NCBI RefSeq assembly: GCF_900103545.1
Contig: NZ_FNHH01000008.1
Span: forward strand, 1 to 64,000
DNA: 64,000 bases
Source: Daejeonella rubra
Lineage (GTDB): Bacteria > Bacteroidota > Bacteroidia > Sphingobacteriales > Sphingobacteriaceae
Reading direction: 5' to 3'
A program made the position numbers and the translations under genes. Under the pieces are notes generated by a model. The model had not been told where the DNA came from, did not search any database, and saw only the letters and a program-made list of their open reading frames with translations. Below are positions 1-8,327 of this stretch, piece by piece; position 1 is the stretch's first letter; every line of letters begins with the position of its first letter.

Positions 1-63
1 ATTGCCCGTCTGCAAAAAGAAGCAGAAAAAATGGGTTGCACTTTACATATAAAAGTTGCTTGA
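1..63 (+). pseudogene. C-terminal end of an interrupted histidine kinase
   Basis: The window opens inside a reading frame that runs 20 codons and ends at a TGA at 61-63. The residues (ending KMGCTLHIKVA) look like the helix just before the ATPase domain of a histidine kinase. The downstream ATPase fragment at 103-513 lies in the same frame, and the sequence reads on smoothly if about 48 bases (58-105), which carry the stop, are skipped. I infer one kinase gene broken by a small insertion or stop mutation. The 5' part is outside the window, so this could also be the true end of another gene. Confidence 0.5.
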
Positions 64-102
64 AAATCAATAAGTTATAATCAATGTCATTATAAGATTA
101 AA

Positions 103-513
103 ATGAATGAGTCTATCATTGTTTTGGCGGATAAAGATATGCTACAACTTGTGATTAGAAATCTGCTCAACAATGCGGTTAAATTTACCGCGGTGGGAGG
201 AAAGATCAGTATCCGTTCTACAGTCGAAAATAACAATTGCATCATTACCGTCACCGATAATGGACGTGGAATTCCATATGATATGCAGGCCGATCTTTTT
301 TCAATGAAGGTGAAATCAACCTATGGTACCAGGAATGAGAAGGGCGTAGGTCTGGGGCTGGCACTTTGTAAAGAATTTGCCGAGATCCAGAATGGTAAAA
401 TCTGGTTTGAAAGTGTTCCCGGAAAAGGTACAACTTTCTATATCAGCATGGTATTATCATCCATTATTCAGGTTGATTATCCAAAGAACTTCGTTAATTC
501 AACACTTAATTAA
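103..513 (+). CDS. Histidine kinase ATPase (HATPase_c) domain, probably part of a broken kinase
   Basis: This 136-residue product is almost only a GHKL ATPase domain. The N box is seen as RNLLNNAVKF, the G1 box as DNGRGI and the G2 box as GLGLAL, with the usual KGTTFYI ending. There is no phosphoacceptor histidine helix and no sensor domain, so alone it could not be a normal sensor kinase. It is in frame with the fragment ending at 63, separated by a stop and about 40 bases, so it is most simply the 3' part of a disrupted kinase. It could still be translated from the ATG at 103. The domain call is certain; functional status is not. Confidence 0.7.
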   Translation: MNESIIVLADKDMLQLVIRNLLNNAVKFTAVGGKISIRSTVENNNCIITVTDNGRGIPYDMQADLFSMKVKSTYGTRNEKGVGLGLALCKEFAEIQNGKIWFESVPGKGTTFYISMVLSSIIQVDYPKNFVNSTLN

Positions 514-515
514 TC

Positions 516-1745
516 TTAATTTTTCCCAATATTCGGAAGAAAAGCTGTGATCAACCCGATCAACGGAAGATAAGCACAGATCTGATAGACGTACTCTATA
601 CTAGTCCGGTCAGCAAGTCCACCTAAAAGAGCGGATCCAACTCCGGCCATACCAAAAGCATAACCAAAGAACAGTCCGGAGATCGTTCCAACCTTTCCCG
701 GAAAAAGCTCCTGCGCATATACCAGAATAGCAGAAAAAGCAGAAGCCAGAATCACACCGATCGGAATGGTCAAAATTACTGTCCAGAAAAGATTCATATG
801 AGGTAAGAGGATAGAAAATGGTGCAACACCCAGAATTGAACCCCAAATTACATATTTACGTCCTATCCTATCACCTAATGGTCCCCCGATTATAGTACCT
901 GCCGCAACGGCAAATAGAAAAATGAAAAGATATACCTGAGAATCCTGTACGGAAACACCAAACTTATGAATAGTATAAAAAGTATAATAGCTGGTCATAC
1001 TGGCCAGGTAAATGTATTTGGAAAAGATCAATACCAGCAAAATGCTAACAGAGAAGATCACTTTTCTTTTAGGCAGGTTATGAACAGCATGATGTTCCGT
1101 ACCCGGTCTGCTTGCCTTTATTCTGACCTTACGTTTGTACCATTTCCCTACATTAAACAGAATGAAGATTGCCAGAAGTGCAAGTGCAGAAAACCAGACA
1201 ATATTAGATTGGCCGTAAGGTACAATGATGAGCGCTGCCAGTAAAGGGCCAATAGAGCTACCGAAATTTCCGCCGAGCTGAAAAACAGATTGAGCCATAC
1301 CGCGCCTTCCGCCTGAAGCCATATGTGCAACACGTGATGCCTCCGGATGAAAAATAGATGAACCAATTCCCACTAAAGCCACAGAGAATATCAGGAACTC
1401 AAAACTGGGTGCAGCAGACAACATTACCAGGCCAACCAGAGTAAAGGCCATGCCAACCGCCAATGAGTAAGGCTGTGGTTTACGATCGGTATAAAAGCCA
1501 ACAAAAGGCTGAAACAAGGACGCAGCAAGCTGAAATGTCAATGTGATCAGACCTATCTGAGCAAAGTTAAGGCTGAAAGAATCCTTAACAATTGGATATA
1601 TCGCGGGAATGATCGATTGTAAGGTATCATTTAGCAGATGTGATAAACTGATTGCAATCAGAATCGGGTAAACGGTCTTTCCGGCCTTACTCGTACTGCT
1701 TCTTAGTTTTAAGCCTGTAGGTTGCTCAATGACCTGCTTATTCAT
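516..1745 (-). CDS. MFS transporter, fosmidomycin-resistance (Fsr) type
   Basis: A 409-residue inner-membrane protein with about 12 hydrophobic segments, the usual major facilitator length. The N-terminal ISLSHLLNDTLQSIIPAIYP stretch and the GIGSSIFHPEASRVA motif are hallmarks of the Fsr branch, whose E. coli member exports fosmidomycin. The loop after helix 2 contains GFYTDRKP, the family version of the MFS loop motif, and GGPLGDRIGRK appears in the second half. It probably works as a proton-driven drug or metabolite exporter; the natural substrate is unknown. It stops 2 bp after the kinase fragment on the other strand and has no obvious operon partner. Confidence 0.85.
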   Translation of the reverse strand: MNKQVIEQPTGLKLRSSTSKAGKTVYPILIAISLSHLLNDTLQSIIPAIYPIVKDSFSLNFAQIGLITLTFQLAASLFQPFVGFYTDRKPQPYSLAVGMAFTLVGLVMLSAAPSFEFLIFSVALVGIGSSIFHPEASRVAHMASGGRRGMAQSVFQLGGNFGSSIGPLLAALIIVPYGQSNIVWFSALALLAIFILFNVGKWYKRKVRIKASRPGTEHHAVHNLPKRKVIFSVSILLVLIFSKYIYLASMTSYYTFYTIHKFGVSVQDSQVYLFIFLFAVAAGTIIGGPLGDRIGRKYVIWGSILGVAPFSILLPHMNLFWTVILTIPIGVILASAFSAILVYAQELFPGKVGTISGLFFGYAFGMAGVGSALLGGLADRTSIEYVYQICAYLPLIGLITAFLPNIGKN

Positions 1746-1810
1746 TACTCATTTTCCTTGCTGTAAATATCCGTTCAATAAATTAAAAAAGCGAGGAAAA
1801 TAACAATATT

Positions 1811-2338
1811 TCAGACCGGTCCCCTGGCATGACAGATCTCCCTCAATTGCCACACCGCCTTATTTTTGTCAGCAGCATCACCTATCCGGATGATATCACA
1901 TAATGCCAGCAACTTGTAAAGAAGCCTATCCTTCCGCACAGCCTTGCTTACCGTGGGATATAAAGGCAGAATACTTTGTCCCCTTTCCTTTCCAAACTCA
2001 TCAGCCCATACCAGTTTTTCTTCTGAAGAAAAACTCAGATATAGAGACGATTCTGAATGCGCGGTAAACAAACCCTGCATTACCGGACCAAGTTGTGCAG
2101 GGAAAACATAAGGGAGGCCATATTCCAGAAACTTTAGAAATGCCTCCTTATTGACAACTCTCGTTGCCGGATCTATTAGCCGGGCAATTGCCGAACGATT
2201 CAGAGATTCACTGATCTCAGATCCACTAATAAAAAGTTTCGAGGAAAGATCCTTAATACGAATCTCCTGATCCGCATCGATGATAAGTTTTAAAAGAATT
2301 ACAATATCCTGTGGGCGCATGCCCTTATGCTCTTTCAT
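1811..2338 (-). CDS. Small HTH-like protein of unknown function
   Basis: From the ATG at 2338 the product is 175 residues. It begins MKEHKGMRPQDIVILLKLI and continues with IKDLSSKLFISGSEISESLNRS, which reads as a winged or MarR-like helix-turn-helix (residues 5 to 60). The rest has a short PYVFPA segment and no motif I recognise. Similar small proteins often sit beside toxin or nucleotidyltransferase genes, but none is adjacent here. The frame stays open to 2464, but the added 42 codons translate two REP-like palindromes and low-quality sequence, so I reject that start. A DNA-binding role is inferred from the helix pattern only. Confidence 0.6.
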   Translation of the reverse strand: MKEHKGMRPQDIVILLKLIIDADQEIRIKDLSSKLFISGSEISESLNRSAIARLIDPATRVVNKEAFLKFLEYGLPYVFPAQLGPVMQGLFTAHSESSLYLSFSSEEKLVWADEFGKERGQSILPLYPTVSKAVRKDRLLYKLLALCDIIRIGDAADKNKAVWQLREICHARGPV

Positions 2339-2421
2339 GGAAGAAAGATACGCATTTTCACTTATTTCGCAATTCGCGAAAAGCTTTTTTACACTTTTAT
2401 TCTTTGATTCTCCCTCGGCAC

Positions 2422-2463
2422 TGCGGACTTGATCCGCATTAGTCACTGCGGGCTTGATCCGCA
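2422..2463. repeat. Two REP-like palindromes, 25 bp apart
   Basis: TGCGGACTTGATCCGCA lies at 2422-2438 and TGCGGGCTTGATCCGCA at 2447-2463. Each has 6-bp arms (TGCGGA/TCCGCA; the second copy has one mismatch) around a CTTGA loop, and the copies start 25 bp apart in the same orientation. They lie in the gap between the minus-strand genes ending at 2473 and starting at 2338. This is the pattern of bacterial repetitive extragenic palindromes. Confidence 0.75.
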
Positions 2464-2472
2464 CCGCAGCTA

Positions 2473-2829
2473 CTACAACGGCGCTCCCACCTGCAGATCA
2501 CATCTATGACCAGGCTGACCATGAGCTGGATTAACCTTCAAACCGGCTGGAGCAGGCTGTTGAGGAACAACCGCCTGTGGCGCAGCAGCAGGAACCTGAG
2601 CACCGGCAGCATTTGTTAACGGGGCACCCACAGCAAGATCACAACGATGGCCCGGAAGACCATGTGCCGGATTTAATTTAGGTGCTTCACCCGTAGCATC
2701 AGCAGGCATTGGTGGAATTCCCTGACTAGAAACAGCAGGTTGGGCAGCCTCATTTCTTTCGCTCATCATTACTCCGATGATACTGGCACCAGCCAATACT
2801 ATTGCTCCAACTATTACGATAGTTCTCAT
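2473..2829 (-). CDS. Membrane-anchored protein with two NPAHG...GHRCDL repeats
   Basis: A 118-residue protein with one N-terminal hydrophobic segment (residues 3-21), probably a membrane anchor, then a linker rich in Ala, Pro and Gln. Two near-identical 20-residue units follow, with consensus NPAHGxPGHRCDLxVGAPL. They span residues 52-71 and 99-118, and the second ends exactly at the C-terminus. Each unit has one Cys and two His, so metal binding or covalent attachment through Cys is possible, but nothing proves either. I recall the motif from other Bacteroidota hypothetical proteins but know of no function. A possible -7 box lies 46 bp upstream. Confidence 0.75.
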   Translation of the reverse strand: MRTIVIVGAIVLAGASIIGVMMSERNEAAQPAVSSQGIPPMPADATGEAPKLNPAHGLPGHRCDLAVGAPLTNAAGAQVPAAAPQAVVPQQPAPAGLKVNPAHGQPGHRCDLQVGAPL

Positions 2830-2874
2830 AAATTACATTGCTTAAAACACACTTTAATATTAGAAAGCGGAATA

Positions 2875-2882
2875 CAAAAATA
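2875..2882 (-). promoter_or_regulatory. Possible -7 box for the NPAHG-repeat gene
   Basis: Read on the minus strand this is TATTTTTG, a match to the Bacteroidota -7 consensus TAnnTTTG, 45 bp before the ATG at 2829. I see no clear -33 TTTG. Confidence 0.35.
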
Positions 2883-2889
2883 CATATTA

Positions 2890-2917
2890 TTTGAATATTA
2901 AGACTCTGGTACCTTTG
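2890..2917 (+). promoter_or_regulatory. Probable promoter of truA
   Basis: TTTG at 2890-2893 and TACCTTTG at 2910-2917 match the Bacteroidota -33 (TTTG) and -7 (TAnnTTTG) elements with a 16-bp gap, slightly short of the usual spacing. The truA start lies 60 bp downstream, and no other plus-strand gene intervenes. Confidence 0.5.
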
Positions 2918-2977
2918 AGATATAGAAGCGGAATTGAAAATTCATTATTAGCTTAGCAAAATAATACAAAAAAGGCA

Positions 2978-3781
2978 TTGAGATACTTCGTTCACATTGG
3001 CTATAAAGGAACAAACTATTTCGGCTGGCAAAGGCAGCCGGACAAGCTAAGTGTACAAGAAATTCTTGAAGATAACCTCAGCAAGATCTTTAAAATACCG
3101 ATCACAATTTTCGGTTGCGGACGCACCGATGCCGGGGTACATGCCAGCCAGTATTTCTTCCACATGGATATCGAAAAACCATGGAACTTCGATCTATTCT
3201 TTCGCCTCAACCGGATTCTTCCGGACGATATAGCCCTGTTTGATATCATCCCTGTGGAGGGCCAACCCCATGCACGTTATGATGCAATTCAAAGGTCGTA
3301 TGACTTTTTTATTCACACCTACAAAGACCCGTTTTTAAGTCAGAGCAGCTCGCTCTATCTGCGTAAAAGTTTTGATCTGCATGAAATGAAAAAAGCAGTC
3401 GATCTTCTCCCAAAGTACGAGGATTACCGGGCCTTTTGTAAATCGCCCGATAAAAATGAACATACCATTTGCCGGGTATCTTCTGCAGGTTTGTACACAA
3501 ACATTGGTGGCGACAGGATCCGGTTTCAAATTTCTTCCAACCGCTTTCTGGGGCGTATGATACGGATTATCGTTCGTAAGCTTATCGAAATTGGCGATGG
3601 TACGCTGAGCGTGGATGAATTCGAAAGTCACCTGATCTCAAGAAACATTCCATCCAAAATATTGCCGGCACATCCCCAGGGATTATTCCTTTCAAAAGTT
3701 AGCTACCCCTTTCTGGACATTGAGCCAAAAGCAAAATTCCCTGCTACAGAGGATTCTGAATATTGGAATAAGGTGGTTTAA
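2978..3781 (+). CDS. truA: tRNA pseudouridine synthase A
   Basis: TruA converts uridines 38-40 of the tRNA anticodon stem-loop to pseudouridine in the cytoplasm. The product has the family opening MRYFVHIGYKGTNYFGWQ and the catalytic motif GCGRTDAGVHA, with the nucleophile at Asp51. The later FLGRMIRIIV motif is also typical. Its 267 residues are the normal length. The start is a TTG at 2978, chosen because homologues begin at this point and no in-frame ATG lies nearby. It stands alone, with a candidate promoter about 60 bp upstream. Confidence 0.93.
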   Translation: MRYFVHIGYKGTNYFGWQRQPDKLSVQEILEDNLSKIFKIPITIFGCGRTDAGVHASQYFFHMDIEKPWNFDLFFRLNRILPDDIALFDIIPVEGQPHARYDAIQRSYDFFIHTYKDPFLSQSSSLYLRKSFDLHEMKKAVDLLPKYEDYRAFCKSPDKNEHTICRVSSAGLYTNIGGDRIRFQISSNRFLGRMIRIIVRKLIEIGDGTLSVDEFESHLISRNIPSKILPAHPQGLFLSKVSYPFLDIEPKAKFPATEDSEYWNKVV

Positions 3782-4026
3782 AATGGTTTAAAATTTATAC
3801 TATTTCATTAAACCTCTGAGCCAATCCTGATTAGGAATTTTCAATCCCATTCCTCATATTTAATATACTCAATGGTTCATCCCAAAAGCAGCACTAAACG
3901 TTCTATCTTTTAATACTGAAACGATTAACAATATTGAACAAGTTTAGTGGAACTTATTGGATTTGATCAGCAGGGAACATGATCCGGATTTTTTACCTGA
4001 TCTTTCATTAATTAAAATTTAAACCA

Positions 4027-5184
4027 ATGCACAGAAGAGATTTTGTAAAACTAGGCAGTGTCATAGCTGCATCAGCCAGTCAACTAGACGTTTATGGCGG
4101 AGAAATTCCACAAAAAACGGCAACTATTGCCGGTAAAACTGTTGATTTTGTAAATGATGGTGTGCCTTTGAGTCCGAAAGAGTATGGCGAACTTTTAATG
4201 AAACTTGCTGACGAAGGAAAGATCAAAACCGATTTTTATTCAAACGGCGGGGTAGTTGAAGAACTGGAAAACAGGTTTGCTAAACTGATGGGTAAAGAAT
4301 CTTCAGTTTTCATGCCTACTGGTACCCTGGCTAACCACATGGCATTGCGCCGCCTGGCTGGAAATAATCGCCGGGTAATTCTTCAGGAGCAAAGCCATAT
4401 CTATCAGGATACGGGCGATGGTTGTCAAACCCTGAGTGCATTGAACCTTATTCCCCTCGGACTGAATACCACAGAAATGACCCTGGCTGAGATTGAAGAA
4501 GTTGTCAGTAAAACAGCAAAAGGAAGGGTTGCCTTAAAGGTTGGAGTTATCTGTATTGAGAGTCCGGTACGCAGGCAGCAGGACCAAATGTTTGCTTTTG
4601 AAAACATGAAAGCCATTACGAATTACGCCAAAGCAAATGATATTAAAACCCATCTGGATGGAGCAAGGCTTTTTGTACAATCGGCTCATACCGGAATTGA
4701 TCCTGCCACATACGGAACAATGTTCGATACCTCATTCACATCCATCTGCAAATGCTTTAATGCAGCAAGCGGAGCTGTTCTGGCAGGTTCAAAAGAATTT
4801 ACACACGATCTTTTCCATGAGCGCAGAATGTTCGGTGCAGGTATTCCCGCTGTCTGGCCATTTGCCGCAGTAGCCCTGCATTATGTTGATTCATGGATCG
4901 AGGAATATAAAAATGCCTGGCAAAAAGCGGAGTATCTATTCACTGAAATTCAGAAAGATGAAAGATGCAAAATTGTCAAATATAATAATGGTTCACACAT
5001 CGTACACCTCGACCTGAAAAACATTGACAAGAAACGCTTTTCGGATGCACTGGCAAAAAGAAACATCCGCCTATCTGCTCCTGATGCAACCGGCTTTAAC
5101 TTAAAAGTGAACATCTCTATGAACAGAATGACTGCTCAGGAAATTACAGGTAGTTTTAAGGAAGCGATGAAGGAGGTGGGGTAA
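4027..5184 (+). CDS. Exported threonine-aldolase-like PLP enzyme
   Basis: A fold-type I PLP protein of the beta-eliminating lyase / low-specificity threonine aldolase family. The core fits: FMPTGTLANHMAL for cofactor binding, THLDGARLF with the pyridine-contacting Asp, and the Schiff-base lysine at about residue 242 in the SICK context. Such enzymes cleave threonine to glycine and acetaldehyde, or act on related beta-hydroxy amino acids. The N-terminus is unusual: HRRDFVKLG followed by a short hydrophobic stretch and ASAS looks like a Tat signal, which would suit export of a protein folded with its cofactor. The substrate is uncertain. It is transcribed alone. Confidence 0.8.
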   Translation: MHRRDFVKLGSVIAASASQLDVYGGEIPQKTATIAGKTVDFVNDGVPLSPKEYGELLMKLADEGKIKTDFYSNGGVVEELENRFAKLMGKESSVFMPTGTLANHMALRRLAGNNRRVILQEQSHIYQDTGDGCQTLSALNLIPLGLNTTEMTLAEIEEVVSKTAKGRVALKVGVICIESPVRRQQDQMFAFENMKAITNYAKANDIKTHLDGARLFVQSAHTGIDPATYGTMFDTSFTSICKCFNAASGAVLAGSKEFTHDLFHERRMFGAGIPAVWPFAAVALHYVDSWIEEYKNAWQKAEYLFTEIQKDERCKIVKYNNGSHIVHLDLKNIDKKRFSDALAKRNIRLSAPDATGFNLKVNISMNRMTAQEITGSFKEAMKEVG

Positions 5185-5310
5185 GTTTGCCCCCCCGCTG
5201 GTGCACACACATCACGCGTTCCTTAACCAAATACGACTTCCAATTGCCGAAAGAACGGTAAACTCTGGGAAGCTTATATAATAACAGATTTGCAAACCAA
5301 TAGATCTAAC

Positions 5311-6327
5311 ATGAAAAAACCTGTTTCATACATCCTGATCTTAATCCTCGGTCTTGCCACCGGTATCTTTATCAGCCAGAATGAAACGATATGGAATACC
5401 CTGAAAAAGCCATTCTCTAATACCTTCACCCGCTTTGATGATACCAGCCAAACCAATTGGGATCCTGATTTTAAGGTCGTAGATATTAAATCTACCCTTG
5501 ATAATTCTTTACAAAAAGCCTATTTCTATAAATCAAATTCTACTTCGCCAAAGCCCCTGGTTGTGAGTCTGCATACCTGGAGCGGTAATTATGAGCAGAA
5601 GGATGAACTGGCGGCACTCAGCAAAACAAAAGATCTGAACTATATCCATCCCGATTTCAGGGGGGTAAACTGGACAAAAGACGCCTGTTGCAGTGATCTG
5701 GCTTTGGGTGATATCGATGATGCCATTGACTATGCCATTAAAAATTCCAATGTGGATCTTTCGCGGATCTATGTCATCGGAGTGAGCGGTGGCGGCTATG
5801 CTACTTTGGCAACTTTCATGAAATCAAGACATTTGATCAGGCGTTTTTCTGCCTGGGTTCCCATATCTGACCTGCCTGCCTGGTATGCACAAAGTAAGAT
5901 CGTGGGAGCCAAATATGCTGAGAACATCATGGACTGTACCAGTTCAAAAGACAGTCTCAACATGGATATTGCAATAAAGAAATCGCCTATCTACTGGAAC
6001 ACCCCCGTAGAAAAGCTGAACACCTCAGAGCTTAATATTTATGCCGGCGTTTATGATGGAATTCAGGGCAGTGTACCGATTACTCATTCCATCAATTTTT
6101 ATAATAAAGTATTAAAAGATAAGCTGGTAAGTGATAGTTCCATTTATGTAAGCGATTCCGAGAAACTAAATTTGCTGGAATACAGAAAAGCCCTGGGCGA
6201 CTTCGGCATTATTGCCGGCAGAAAGGTGTTTTTGAAAAAACAATCCGGCAATTTAAGCCTGACCATTTTTGAGGGAAATCATGAAATGCTGACAGAATAT
6301 GCTTTCAATGAACTGATTAAGGAATAA
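5311..6327 (+). CDS. Membrane-anchored or secreted alpha/beta hydrolase
   Basis: A 338-residue protein with an N-terminal signal or anchor (MKKPVSYILILILGLATG). The alpha/beta-hydrolase core follows: the nucleophile elbow GVSGGGYA, a likely acid in GVYDGIQG and a likely catalytic His in FEGNHEML near the C-terminus. The layout is closest to the prolyl-oligopeptidase/acyl-peptidase esterase side of the superfamily. A double cysteine (DACCSDL) may form a disulfide outside the cytoplasm. The frame is open from a TTG at 5290, but the ATG at 5311 gives a proper signal sequence and is preferred. The substrate is unknown. Confidence 0.75.
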   Translation: MKKPVSYILILILGLATGIFISQNETIWNTLKKPFSNTFTRFDDTSQTNWDPDFKVVDIKSTLDNSLQKAYFYKSNSTSPKPLVVSLHTWSGNYEQKDELAALSKTKDLNYIHPDFRGVNWTKDACCSDLALGDIDDAIDYAIKNSNVDLSRIYVIGVSGGGYATLATFMKSRHLIRRFSAWVPISDLPAWYAQSKIVGAKYAENIMDCTSSKDSLNMDIAIKKSPIYWNTPVEKLNTSELNIYAGVYDGIQGSVPITHSINFYNKVLKDKLVSDSSIYVSDSEKLNLLEYRKALGDFGIIAGRKVFLKKQSGNLSLTIFEGNHEMLTEYAFNELIKE

Positions 6328-6339
6328 TCAAAAATCATG

Positions 6340-6380
6340 AATTCCGGACAGATGAAGATGCCTGCCGGAATTATGTTTTT
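6340..6380 (+). terminator. Possible terminator after the hydrolase gene
   Basis: AATTCCGG (6340-6347) pairs with CCGGAATT (6365-6372) around a 17-base loop, followed by TATG and a run of T at 6376-6380. Confidence 0.55.
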
Positions 6381-6452
6381 ACATTTAATACACAAATAAC
6401 TATCAATAATCCAATATATTCGGGGTTTGAAAATTTAAACTATTTAAATCAC

Positions 6453-7295
6453 ATGAAGAAAATATCCATACTATTTACGACAGCTCTCATTGGTCTGGTT
6501 TGCCTGAATGCCTCTGCGCAACTTAAAATGCCTCAGTCAAGCAGCTCCCAAACCCTTATTCAGGAGTTCGGACTTGGAAAAGTTACCGTCAAATATTCGC
6601 GACCAAATATCAAAGGAAGAAGTTTAGAAAAGGACCTGGCACCTTACGGAGAAGTATGGCGCACCGGTGCGAATGATGCAACCGTCATCACATTTACAGA
6701 TGCGGTCACCCTGGATGGAAATCCGGTAGCAGCAGGCGAATATGCACTTTTCACTATTCCCGGTAAGGATGAATGGACCATTATTTTGAACAAAGAAACC
6801 AAACAATGGGGCTCCTACCAGTATAAGCAATCAGAAGATGTATTACGCTTTAAAGTAAAGACAGTTAAACTGAATGACAGATTGGAAACTTTCAGCATCA
6901 ATTTTAGTGATGTAATGCCTTCAAGTGCAAATCTTGATCTTTTATGGTCGAATACCCGGGTAACAGTAAAAATGACAACAGATGTCGACACTAAAGTAAT
7001 GGCCAGTATTAATGAAGCCATGAAATCTGAGAAACCACCGTTTTATCCGGCAGCTGTTTACTATTATGAGAATGGCAAAGACCTGAAAAAAGCATTGGAA
7101 TGGATCAGTATTGCTGAAGCCGGAGATCAGAAAGCACCATGGTTCAAATACCAGAAAGCTCGTATTCAATTAAAATCAGGTGATAAGGCAGGAGCAGCAC
7201 AAACTGCCAAAGCCGGAGTTGAAGCCGCCAAAGCCATGAATAATGCAGAATATATCCGTCTGAATGAAAAAATACTTGCTGAAGCAAGCCGCTAA
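6453..7295 (+). CDS. DUF2911 domain protein, exported
   Basis: A 280-residue protein with a clear signal peptide (MKKISILFTTALIGLVCLNASAQ, cleavage after SAQ). A DUF2911 domain of about 145 residues follows, recognised by VKYSRPNIKGR, YGEVWRTGANDAT and AAGEYALFTIPG. The C-terminal 90 residues are alanine- and lysine-rich helices resembling a TPR unit (residues about 195-275). DUF2911 proteins are common secreted proteins of Bacteroidota with no established function. A strong hairpin terminator follows, so the gene probably forms its own transcript. Confidence 0.88.
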   Translation: MKKISILFTTALIGLVCLNASAQLKMPQSSSSQTLIQEFGLGKVTVKYSRPNIKGRSLEKDLAPYGEVWRTGANDATVITFTDAVTLDGNPVAAGEYALFTIPGKDEWTIILNKETKQWGSYQYKQSEDVLRFKVKTVKLNDRLETFSINFSDVMPSSANLDLLWSNTRVTVKMTTDVDTKVMASINEAMKSEKPPFYPAAVYYYENGKDLKKALEWISIAEAGDQKAPWFKYQKARIQLKSGDKAGAAQTAKAGVEAAKAMNNAEYIRLNEKILAEASR

Positions 7296-7315
7296 AATTA
7301 TTTTAAATTATTTTG

Positions 7316-7350
7316 AGATAAAGCCTTCGAAATGAAGGCTTTATCTTTAT
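7316..7350 (+). terminator. Rho-independent-like terminator
   Basis: GATAAAGCCTTC (7317-7328) is perfectly complementary to GAAGGCTTTATC (7334-7345) with a 5-base loop, followed by TTTAT. It lies 21 bp after the DUF2911 stop. Confidence 0.8.
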
Positions 7351-7389
7351 ATATAGAAGCTGATTTTTAACCTGCTAAAACATTAAATT

Positions 7390-8067
7390 ATGAAATGGGC
7401 CTTCGCAATACAACGTAAGATCCGTCTGGCCATTGCACTGGCGGTTATGATGTTACTAGTTATTTTATTTAGCCTGTTGGAAAGCTATAATGTGAGCAGG
7501 ATCTCTAAATCATTCAATTCGATCTATGAAGACAGACTTATACCTGCTGTTGATCTGTATTCTATTTCAGGCCATATTCAAACCAAACGCAATAAGCTGG
7601 TCTCTTTCCTGTTCACGGATAATTTAAGTACAGAAGAGATCAGGATTGTACTCGCTTCAGAAAATAAACAGCTGGATACCCTGATAAGTAAATACGAAAA
7701 CACGTATCTGGTTAAGGCCGAAACCAACCATCTTCAAAACCTGAAAAAAAATCTAAAAACATTTGAGCGCGATGAATTGCTCCTGATCAATGCGGCAACA
7801 GAAAGTAAGCAATTCGCAATTAATCTCTATCTGAATACTACCGTAAAATTATATGATGAGATCGATAGAGATCTGATCGAACTAACCCGGGTTCAATGTG
7901 AGATCGGAAAAGAATTACTGGCAGAATCTGTGAAAAGTCAGTCGAGCTCCAGCTTTATCTCCCAATTGCAGATCATTGTAGCGATCATTCTGGGCCTGAT
8001 CATCATGATCCTGATCATTACCGATAAACAGGTGGTATTAAAACAGGAAAAATATAACCTGAATTGA
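7390..8067 (+). CDS. Four-helix-bundle sensor protein without output domain
   Basis: A 225-residue membrane protein. A first transmembrane helix (about residues 14-32) is followed by about 150 residues of helical, charged sequence and a second transmembrane helix (about 193-212). The protein ends 13 residues later. This is the layout of the periplasmic four-helix-bundle domain of chemoreceptors (4HB_MCP), with no HAMP, kinase or methyl-accepting part. It may be a partner subunit or a receptor that lost its output. The signalling block at 8.97-16.5 kb lies just downstream. Confidence 0.65.
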   Translation: MKWAFAIQRKIRLAIALAVMMLLVILFSLLESYNVSRISKSFNSIYEDRLIPAVDLYSISGHIQTKRNKLVSFLFTDNLSTEEIRIVLASENKQLDTLISKYENTYLVKAETNHLQNLKKNLKTFERDELLLINAATESKQFAINLYLNTTVKLYDEIDRDLIELTRVQCEIGKELLAESVKSQSSSSFISQLQIIVAIILGLIIMILIITDKQVVLKQEKYNLN

Positions 8068-8093
8068 TCCGGGAATGGTTTGATGCTTGCAGT

Positions 8094-8291
8094 TTAATAA
8101 ATTACAACATAACCTGCCTCTTCAATGGCAATGATGATATCAATTTTGGGAAGGTCGTCTTCACAGGTAATTGCAGCCTTTCCGCTTTCGGTTATGATAT
8201 TGTAAATTCCCAGTTTTTTCAGTGACCTGCTTAGCTCCTGTTGCTTGTATAAGCGGGTCATTGTAGGGATTTCAAAATGTAATGTTTTCAT
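8094..8291 (-). CDS. HMA-like small protein lacking the CxxC metal motif
   Basis: A 65-residue protein whose pattern (KTLHFEIPTM, helix QQELSRSLKKLG, IYNIITESGKAAI, helix, AGYVVIY) fits the beta-alpha-beta-beta-alpha-beta fold of heavy-metal-associated domains. The loop that normally carries CxxC reads TMTRLYK, so copper or zinc carriage of the usual kind is unlikely. Proteins of this size occur near copper systems in Bacteroidota, but no such system is beside it here. The call rests on pattern only. Confidence 0.6.
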   Translation of the reverse strand: MKTLHFEIPTMTRLYKQQELSRSLKKLGIYNIITESGKAAITCEDDLPKIDIIIAIEEAGYVVIY

Positions 8292-8327
8292 GTATTTAAG
8301 ATATACGTGTTTTAACCTGCCTGTGAT

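Noticed and set aside
966..1244. 92-residue plus-strand frame inside the Fsr-type transporter
   Set aside because: Overlaps a full-length membrane transporter in antisense and has no support.
2339..2464. N-terminal extension of the HTH-like protein
   Set aside because: The added codons are translated REP palindromes; the conserved part starts at the ATG at 2338.
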